Of a DNA stretch of 64,000 nt, positions 56,799 through 64,000 are shown piece by piece. Both the position numbers and the translations under genes were made by a program. Location: assembly GCA_014843695.1 (NCBI GenBank), contig CM026403.1:4464150-4528149 (forward strand), read 5' to 3'. Position 1 is the first letter of the stretch, and every line of letters starts with the position of its first letter. The stretch is from Archivesica marissinica (taxonomy: Eukaryota > Mollusca > Bivalvia > Venerida > Vesicomyidae). The notes under the pieces were generated by a model. That model was not told the origin of the DNA, made no database searches, and worked only from the letters and a program-made list of their open reading frames with translations.

Positions 56799-56877
56799 GA
56801 AGTTGAAGAGGGAATCAGCAGCCAATCTGGAGTCTTCCCTGGAAACAGAGAAATTACTGCAGGAGAAGGAAGCAGAG
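56799..56877 (+). CDS. Septin, exon 9 (coiled-coil start)
   Basis: Encodes KLKRESAANLESSLETEKLL then QEKEAE (fragment residues 275-300), the start of the C-terminal coiled coil. The one-base incoming phase completes Gly274. The acceptor is TATATTACAG, the last of ten tandem copies. The donor GAG|GTGTGT is in phase 0. Confidence 0.92.
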
Positions 56878-57058
56878 GTGTGTATAAAGTTGTGTGTATA
56901 GTAGCCTCATAGCTGTGATTCTAGTCGGTGAACCTTTTCAAATATTTATAGATGATTCACACAAGCACACAAGTAGACATGTTGTATGTGCGCATACCTT
57001 GGTTTATGTTTTATCTGTTTCTAAATTTGTCGCTATGATGTATATACATCTTGGAAAA

Positions 57059-57281
57059 TAGTTTATACAAATTTATTTTAGCTCGATTGCGAAACAAATT
57101 CTTACAAGTTATATTAATCACTTTCGAGACCTCATTTCTGATGGAATCCATTGCCACGAGGGAGAGAGACGAGGCAACATGGAATTCAAAACCTTTGCTA
57201 AGGGCATAATCGTAATGGCTCCAGTGGGGCTCAAACTCTTGGCCTTTCCAACCTGAAGCGAACATGCTACCATGGTGTCCA
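57059..57281 (-). mobile_element. tRNA-derived SINE, family A, copy 4
   Basis: Full-length minus copy: 3' part CTCGATTGCGAAACAAATTC, AGTTATATTAATCACTTTCG, body TGATGGAATCCATTGCC, B box GGGGCTCAAACTC and A-box side ACATGCTACCATGGTGTCC. Septin intron 9. Confidence 0.85.
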
Positions 57282-57398
57282 TAATAAACTCAAAGCCTGA
57301 GATTTACTATTTTTGAAGTGTTTCCACTGTGGCCCTTTATTAGGTTCTAATGATGGTGCTACAATATTGTTAATGTTGAATATGTTGCTGTTTTACAG

Positions 57399-57488
57399 AT
57401 TAAAAGAATGCAGGAGATGTTGATGAAGATGCAAGCACAGTTACAGAAAAGTAGTCCGAGACTTAATGGCAGAGTGGGTCATGTATAA
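57399..57488 (+). CDS. Septin, last exon with stop
   Basis: Encodes IKRMQEMLMKMQAQLQKSSP then RLNGRVGHV and TAA at 57486-57488 (fragment residues 301-329). The heptad-like K-R-M-Q-E-M-L-x-K-M-Q-x-Q-L completes the C-terminal coiled coil used for septin-septin pairing. The ending G-H-V resembles C-termini in the SEPT2 subgroup. The acceptor is GCTGTTTTACAG. The 3' UTR array starts immediately after the stop. Confidence 0.94.
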   Translation: MKRMQEMLMKMQAQLQKSSPRLNGRVGHV

Positions 57489-58335
57489 TGAACAACAGAG
57501 GGGGTCATCTAGACCTAACAACACAGGGGTTCATCTAGACCTAACAACACAGGGGTTCATCTAGACCTAACAACACAGGGGTTCATCTAGACCTAACAAC
57601 AGAGGGTGTCATCTAGACCTAACAACACAGGGGTTCATCTAGACCTAACAACACAGGGTGTCATCTAGACCTAACAACAGAGGGTGTCATCTAGACCTAA
57701 CAACACAGGGGTTCATCTAGACCTAACAACACAGGGGTTCATCTAGACCTAACAACACAGGGTGTCATCTAGACCTAACAACAGAGGGTGTCATCTAGAC
57801 CTAACAACACAGGGTGTCATCTAGACCTAACAACAGAGGGTGTCATCTAGACCTAACAACACATGGGGTCATCTAGACCTAACAACACAGGGGTTCATCT
57901 AGACCTAACAACACAGGGGTTCATCTAGACCTAACAACACAGGGGTTCATCTAGACCTAACAACACAGGGGTTCATCTAGACCTAACAACACAGGGGTTC
58001 ATCTAGACCTAACAACACAGGGTGTCATCTAGACCTAACAACACAGGGGTTCATCTAGACCTAACAACACAGGGGTTCATCTAGACCTAACAACACAGGG
58101 GTTCATCTAGACCTAACAACACAGGGGTTCATCTAGACCTAACAACACAGGGTGTCATCTAGACCTAACAACACAGGGGTTCATCTAGACCTAACAACAC
58201 AGGGTGTCATCTAGACCTAACAACACAGGGGTTCATCTAGACCTAACAACAGAGGGTGTCATCTAGACCTAACAACACATGGGGTCATCTAGACCTAATA
58301 ACAGAGTGTCGACTAGACCTAACAGCACAGGGAGG
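57475..58335 (+). repeat. 26-bp minisatellite in the septin 3' UTR, about 33 copies
   Basis: The unit core is GTCATCTAGACCTAACAACA, with GGGGTT, GGGTGT and GAGGGTGT linkers. The last codons and stop (GGGTCATGTATAATGAACAACAGAG) align with a unit at about two-thirds of positions. Confidence 0.95.
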
Positions 58336-58399
58336 GGGTCATACACAATATGATATTTATATTAAATATTGATTAAGTTTTGAACTTGTGTTGTATGGT

Positions 58400-58652
58400 A
58401 GGTGAGGAAAGTATCTAGCAGAAGATCACGGTGTACGTTTCCGTGGTTACATGGATTCTCTAGCAGGAGATCACGGTGTACGTTTCTGTTGTGACATGGA
58501 TTCTCTAGCAGAAGATCACGGTGTACGTTTCCGTGGTGACATGGATTCTCTAGAAGAAGATCAAGGTGTACGTTTCCGTGGTGACATGGATTCTCTAGCA
58601 GAAGATCACGGTGTACGTTTCCGTGGTGACATGGATTCTCTAGCTTACTGCA
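58400..58652 (+). repeat. 45-bp repeat in the 3' UTR, 5 copies
   Basis: The unit core is GATCACGGTGTACGTTTCCG. The short open frame here has a 15-codon period, but it lies after the septin stop and before its poly(A) signal, so it is UTR and not a gene. Confidence 0.92.
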
Positions 58653-58893
58653 GATTTGGGTGGAACTTGTGACGTAGAGCAGTCATTGTGTAGCTGCTCA
58701 CAACTGTCACATGTTAGAGTTGGCTTGGAGGATATTTAATCATGTTATTTATCCAAGTATGCACAGACATTTTGTTTTATTTTTGTGCAATTTGTATTGA
58801 GATGCTAGAGGTATTCATATTAATAGAATTTACACTTATAATATATGTATAATTTATTCTGTGTGCTTATGTCGAGTTTTTCAATGTTTGTCA

Positions 58894-58899
58894 AATAAA
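58894..58899 (+). terminator. Poly(A) signal of the septin gene
   Basis: AATAAA followed by a T-rich downstream element (TTTATTTTTAATT), about 1.4 kb after the stop. It is the first good AATAAA plus T-rich combination after the coding end, and the next array begins about 55 bp later. Confidence 0.7.
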
Positions 58900-58949
58900 T
58901 TTATTTTTAATTATATACATAAGCAATGTTTTGAACCCTCGTAGCCAAG

Positions 58950-61764
58950 CAATTACACATTTTGACACCTCGTCATTACAGTCTATGGAATTACACATTT
59001 TGACACCTCGTCATTACAGTCTATGGAATTACACATTTTGACACCTCGTCATTACAGTCTATGGAATTACACATTTTGACACCTCGTCATTACAGTCTAT
59101 GGAATTACACATTTTGACACCTCGTCATTACAGTCTATGGAATTACACATTTTGACACCTCGTCATTACAGTCTATGGAATTACACATTTTGACACCTCA
59201 TCATTACAGTCTATGGAATTACACATTTTGACACCTCATCATTACAGTCTATGGAATTACACATTTTGACACCTCATCATTACAGTCTATGGAATTACAC
59301 ATTTTGACACCTCATCATTACAGTCTATGGAATTACACATTTTGACACCTCATCATTACAGTCTATGGAATTACACATTTTGACACCTCATCATTACAGT
59401 CTATGGAATTACACATTTTGACACCTCATCATTACAGTCTATGGAATTACACATTTTGACACCTCATCATTACAGTCTATGGAATTACACATTTTGACAC
59501 CTCATCATTACAGTCTATGGAATTACACATTTTGACACCTCATCATTACAGTCTATGGAATTACACATTTTGACACCTCATCATTACAGTCTATGGAATT
59601 ACACATTTTGACACCTCATCATTACAGTCTATGGAATTACACATTTTGACACCTCATCATTACAGTCTATGGAATTACACATTTTGACATCTTGTCATTA
59701 CAGTCTATGGAATTACACATTTTGACATCTTGTCATTACAGTCTATGGAATTACACATTTTGACACCTCATCATTACAGTCTATGGAATTACACATTTTG
59801 ACATCTTGTCATTACAGTCTATGGAATTACACATTTTGACACCTCATCATTACAGTCTATGGAATTACACATTTTGACACCTCATCATTACAGTCTATGG
59901 AATTACACATTTTGACACCTCATCATTACAGTCTATGGAATTACACATTTTGACACCTCGTCATTACAGTCTATGGAATTACACATTTTGACACCTCGTC
60001 ATTACAGTCTATGGAATTACACATTTTGACATCTTGTCATTACAGTCTATGGAATTACACATTTTGACATCTTGTCATTACAGTCTATGGAATTACACAT
60101 TTTGACACCTCATCATTACAGTCTATGGAATTACACATTTTGACACCTCGTCATTACAGTCTATGGAATTACACATTTTGACACCTCGTCATTACAGTCT
60201 ATGGAATTACACATTTTGACACCTCGTCATTACAGTCTATGGAATTACACATTTTGACACCTCGTCATTACAGTCTATGGAATTACACATTTTGACACCT
60301 CGTCATTACAGTCTATGGAATTACACATTTTGACACCTCGTCATTACAGTCTATGGAATTACACATTTTGACACCTCATCATTACAGTCTATGGAATTAC
60401 ACATTTTGACACCTCGTCATTACAGTCTATGGAATTACACATTTTGACACCTCGTCATTACAGTCTATGGAATTACACATTTTGACACCTCATCATTACA
60501 GTCTATGGAATTACACATTTTGACACCTCATCATTACAGTCTATGGAATTACACATTTTGACACCTCATCATTACAGTCTATGGAATTACACATTTTGAC
60601 ACCTCATCATTACAGTCTATGGAATTACACATTTTGACACCTCATCATTACAGTCTATGGAATTACACATTTTGACACCTCATCATTACAGTCTATGGAA
60701 TTACACATTTTGACACCTCATTACAGTCTATGGAATTACACATGTTGACACCTCATCATTACAGTCTATGGAATTACACATGTTGACACCTCATCATTAC
60801 AGTCTATGGAATTACACATTTTGACACCTCGTCATTACAGTCTATGGAATTACACATTTTGACACCTCATCATTACAGTCTATGGAATTACACATTTTGA
60901 CACCTCATCATTACAGTCTATGGAATTACACATTTTGACACCTCATCATTACAGTCTATGGAATTACACATTTTGACACCTCATCATTACAGTCTATGGA
61001 ATTACACATTTTGACACCTCATCATTACAGTCTATGGAATTACACATTTTGACATCTTGTCATTACAGTCTATGGAATTACACATTTTGACATCTTGTCA
61101 TTACAGTCTATGGAATTACACATTTTGACACCTCATCATTACAGTCTATGGAATTACACATTTTGACATATTGTCATTACAGTCTATGGAATTACACATT
61201 TTGACACCTCATCATTACAGTCTATGGAATTACACATTTTGACATCTTGTCATTACAGTCTATGGAATTACACATTTTGACACCTCATCATTACAGTCTA
61301 TGGAATTACACATTTTGACACCTCGTCATTACAGTCTATGGAATTACACATTTTGACACCTCGTCATTACAGTCTATGGAATTACACATTTTGACACCTC
61401 ATCATTACAGTCTATGGAATTACACATTTTGACATCTTGTCATTACAGTCTATGGAATTACACATTTTGACATCTTGTCATTACAGTCTATGGAATTACA
61501 CATTTTGACACCTCATCATTACAGTCTATGGAATTACACATTTTGACATCTTGTCATTACAGTCTATGGAATTACACATTTTGACACCTCATCATTACAG
61601 TCTATGGAATTACACATTTTGACATCTTGTCATTACAGTCTATGGAATTACACATTTTGACACCTCATCATTACAGTTTATGGAATTACACATTTTGACA
61701 CCTCATCATTACAGTCTATGGAATTACACATTTTGACATCTTGTCATTACAGTCTATGGAATTA
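58950..61764. repeat. 38-bp minisatellite, about 74 copies
   Basis: The unit core is CATTACAGTCTATGGAATTA. Three variant classes (CACCTCG, CACCTCA, CATCTTG) occur in runs and mixed blocks, and one short unit lies near 60715. Immediately downstream of the septin poly(A) signal. Confidence 0.97.
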
Positions 61765-61844
61765 TTATGTTGAGGGTGTTATAATCTTTAATATATTTAC
61801 TTATGCATTGTAATAGACTTTACAGGCGACATTCCTCCTACAGT

Positions 61845-62980
61845 ATCTTCAATGGAACCAGCTAACACATTCCTGGAACCAGCTAACTCATTCCTGGAAC
61901 CAGCTAACTCTTTCCTGGAACCAGCTAACTCATTCCTGGAACCAGATAACTCATTCCTGGAACCAGCTAGCTCATTCCTGGAACCAGCTAACTCATTCCT
62001 GCATTTGGTTGAGTTGCACACACCCAGTTAGACATCTACACTGGAACCAGCTAACTCATTCCTGGAACCAGCTAACTCATTCCTGGAACCAGATAACTCA
62101 TTCCTGGAACCAGATAACTCATTCCTGGAACCAGCTAACTCATTCCTGGAACCAGCTAACTCATTCCTGCATTTGGTTGAGTTGCACACACCCAGTTAGA
62201 CATCTACACTGGAACCAGCTAACTCATTCCTGGAACCAGCTAACTCATTCCTGGAACCAGATAACTCATTCCTGGAACCAGATAACTCATTCCTGGAACC
62301 AGCTAACTCATTCCTGGAACCAGCTAACTCATTCCTGCATTTGGTTGAGTTGCACACACCCAGTTAGACATCTACACTGGAACCAGCTAACTCATTCCTG
62401 GAACCAGCTAACTCATTCCTGGAACCAGATAACTCTTTCCTGGAACCAGCTAACTCATTCCTGGAACCAGATAACTCATTCCTGGAACCAGCTAGCTCAT
62501 TCCTGGAACCAGCTAACTCATTCCTGCATTTGGTTGAGTTGCACACACCCAGTTAGACATCTACACTGGAACCAGCTAACTCATTCCTGGAACCAGCTAA
62601 CTCATTCCTGGAACCAGATAACTCATTCCTGGAACCAGATAACTCATTCCTGGAACCAGCTAACTCATTCCTGGAACCAGCTAACTCATTCCTGCATTTG
62701 GTTGAGTTGCACACACCCAGTTAGACATCTACACTGGAACCAGCTAACTCATTCCTGGAACCAGCTAACTCATTCCTGGAACCAGATAACTCATTCCTGT
62801 AACCAGCTAACTCATTCCTGGAACCAGCTAACTCATTCCTGGAACCAGCTAACTCATTCCTGTATTTGGTTGAGTTGCATATGCCCAGTTAGACATCTAC
62901 ACTGGAACCAGCTAACTCATTCCTGGAACCAGCTAACTCATTCCTGTATTTGGTTGAGTTGCATATGTCCAGTTAGACAT
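61845..62980. repeat. 21-bp minisatellite with 168-189-bp higher-order repeat
   Basis: Six to seven 21-bp units (GGAACCAGCTAACTCATTCC) are followed by a spacer (TTGGTTGAGTTGCACACACC to GACATCTACA), and the composite is repeated about six times, with the last copies shortened. A 330-codon frame runs across it because both 21 and the composite length are divisible by three. I do not call it a gene. Confidence 0.95.
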
Positions 62981-63117
62981 CTTGTATCTTGTTTATTGTA
63001 GATGTTTACAGTTATTACATAATATTTATGTATTGTTTCATGTGTTTGCTTATTGTAGCAGTGTGCATGTTCATTGTATGTTTGGTTACTAGTATTGTAT
63101 TTAGTTACCTCATAGAT

Positions 63118-63400
63118 CTATGATCCCCTGTGGTCGAGTGGTCTAGCACACCGTTGTTAGAACTCACCTTCACCACTCTCATCAGGGCCGCAGGTTCGCG
63201 CCCTATCAGGGGGGAGTGACGATAAAAATGATATGTGAGAAAGTTGTCAGTCGCTTGGAGAATTGAGTACTGGGTTCTACCCAGGATATGTGGGGTGGTT
63301 TTCTCCACCATAACAGACTGACTTTGTACGACAATGCTCCAGAGTGGGTCCTGTACAAATTAAAGGTAGAATAGAACGATGAGGATAGAGATATATGTTT
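63118..63400 (+). mobile_element. tRNA-derived SINE, family D
   Basis: The head has TGTGGTCGAGTGGTCTAGCA (A box) and GCAGGTTCGCGCCC (B box). The body contains CTGGGTTCTACCCAGG and GGTGGTTTTCTCCACCATAA. Confidence 0.75.
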
Positions 63401-63534
63401 AGGGCATGAATTGTACATTCCAAGTAACATACATGTAATATGGACTCTTGTGAATCACAGTTTCACCACAGTAACTACACTGAAAATACAAATAAGGCAA
63501 TTGCTACATCATAGTACTAATATGTACCAGTAAC

Positions 63535-64000
63535 TAAAACATGATTGTTCTCTTACTGGTACCTAGAATGTCATCTCTAAAATCTGTTTGTTCTCTTACC
63601 GGTACCTAGAATGTCATCTCTAAAACCTGTTTGTTCTCTTAACGATACCTAGAATGTCATCTCTAAAACCTGTTTGTTCTCTTACCGGTACCTAGAATGT
63701 CATCTCTAAAACCTGTTTGTTCTCTTACCGATACCTAGAATGTCATCTCTAAAACCTGTTTGTTCTCTTACCGGTACCTAGAATGTCATCTCTAAAACCT
63801 GTTTGTTCTCTTACCGATACCTAGAATGTCATCTCTAAAACCTGTTTGTTCTCTTACCGGTACCTAGAATGTCATCTCTAAAACCTGTTTGTTCTCTTAC
63901 CGATACCTAGAATGTCATCTCTAAAACCTGTTTGTTCTCTTACCGGTACCTAGAATGTCATCTCTAAAACCTGTTTGTTCTCTTACCGGTACCTAGAATG
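63535..64000. repeat. 43-bp minisatellite, at least 10 copies, running off the window
   Basis: The unit core is CCTAGAATGTCATCTCTAAA, alternating ACCGGTACC and ACCGATACC forms. The array continues past the right edge. Confidence 0.95.

Noticed and set aside
5523..58899. Direct functional link between the kringle exons and the septin gene
   Set aside because: They are separated by an LTR element, a gap and ~15 kb of arrays, and no shared transcript or pathway evidence can be read from the sequence.
62009..63001. 330-codon frame in the 21-bp/composite repeat
   Set aside because: Periods divisible by three explain it; it lies after the septin gene with no supporting features.

Overview
This is a eukaryotic, metazoan window: it has GT-AG introns, a canonical poly(A) signal, tRNA-derived SINEs, LINE fragments, and no bacterial gene layout. 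The septin and kringle exons, the several SINE families and the very high minisatellite load suggest a marine invertebrate, most likely a mollusc (perhaps a bivalve). That assignment is inference from repeat style and not from a diagnostic gene. Summing my array boundaries, about 36 kb of the 64 kb (roughly 55 %) is tandem repeat, in more than 30 unrelated arrays with units of about 21-81 bp. There is one 1,000-N assembly gap (20612-21611).

Layout. 0.1-5.5 kb: decayed minus-strand LINEs, one of which has had part of its reverse transcriptase amplified into a 38-bp minisatellite. 5.5-9.0 kb: two tRNA-derived SINEs, a fold-back (MITE-like) element with a perfect hairpin, and two plus-strand exons that together encode one complete six-cysteine kringle domain. 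9.6-12.3 kb: a 31-bp array and an almost perfect 81-bp array. 13.35-20.6 kb: a nearly intact Ty3/gypsy-class LTR retrotransposon with 969-bp LTRs and an unusual gene order, gag-protease-integrase-RT-RNase H (copia-like order, as known in Gmr1-type elements). It is disrupted by two frameshifts. 20.6-35.5 kb: the gap, then giant 51-bp, 30-bp and second 30-bp arrays.

35.7-58.9 kb: ten plus-strand exons of one septin gene (SEPT2 subgroup, most like SEPT4/5). They run from the P-loop through the C-terminal coiled coil to a stop and a poly(A) signal. The first ~40 residues are not found. All the splice phases fit together, but exon 5 carries one extra base that breaks the frame. Almost every intron, and the 3' UTR, is filled with its own private minisatellite lying next to a splice site. 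Two of these arrays copied the exon edge itself: a 79-bp unit repeated ten times carries 60 nt of exon 3 plus its 5' splice site, and a ~50-bp unit carries the 3' splice site of exon 9, again in ten copies. 58.9-64 kb: downstream 38-bp, 21-bp and 43-bp arrays and another SINE.

Main message: this locus shows minisatellites being born repeatedly from whatever sequence was present (LINE coding sequence, LINE 3' tail, SINE head, exon-intron junctions, perhaps the stop codon). The large open frames across the arrays are by-products of stop-free repeat units, many with periods divisible by three, and I do not call them genes.
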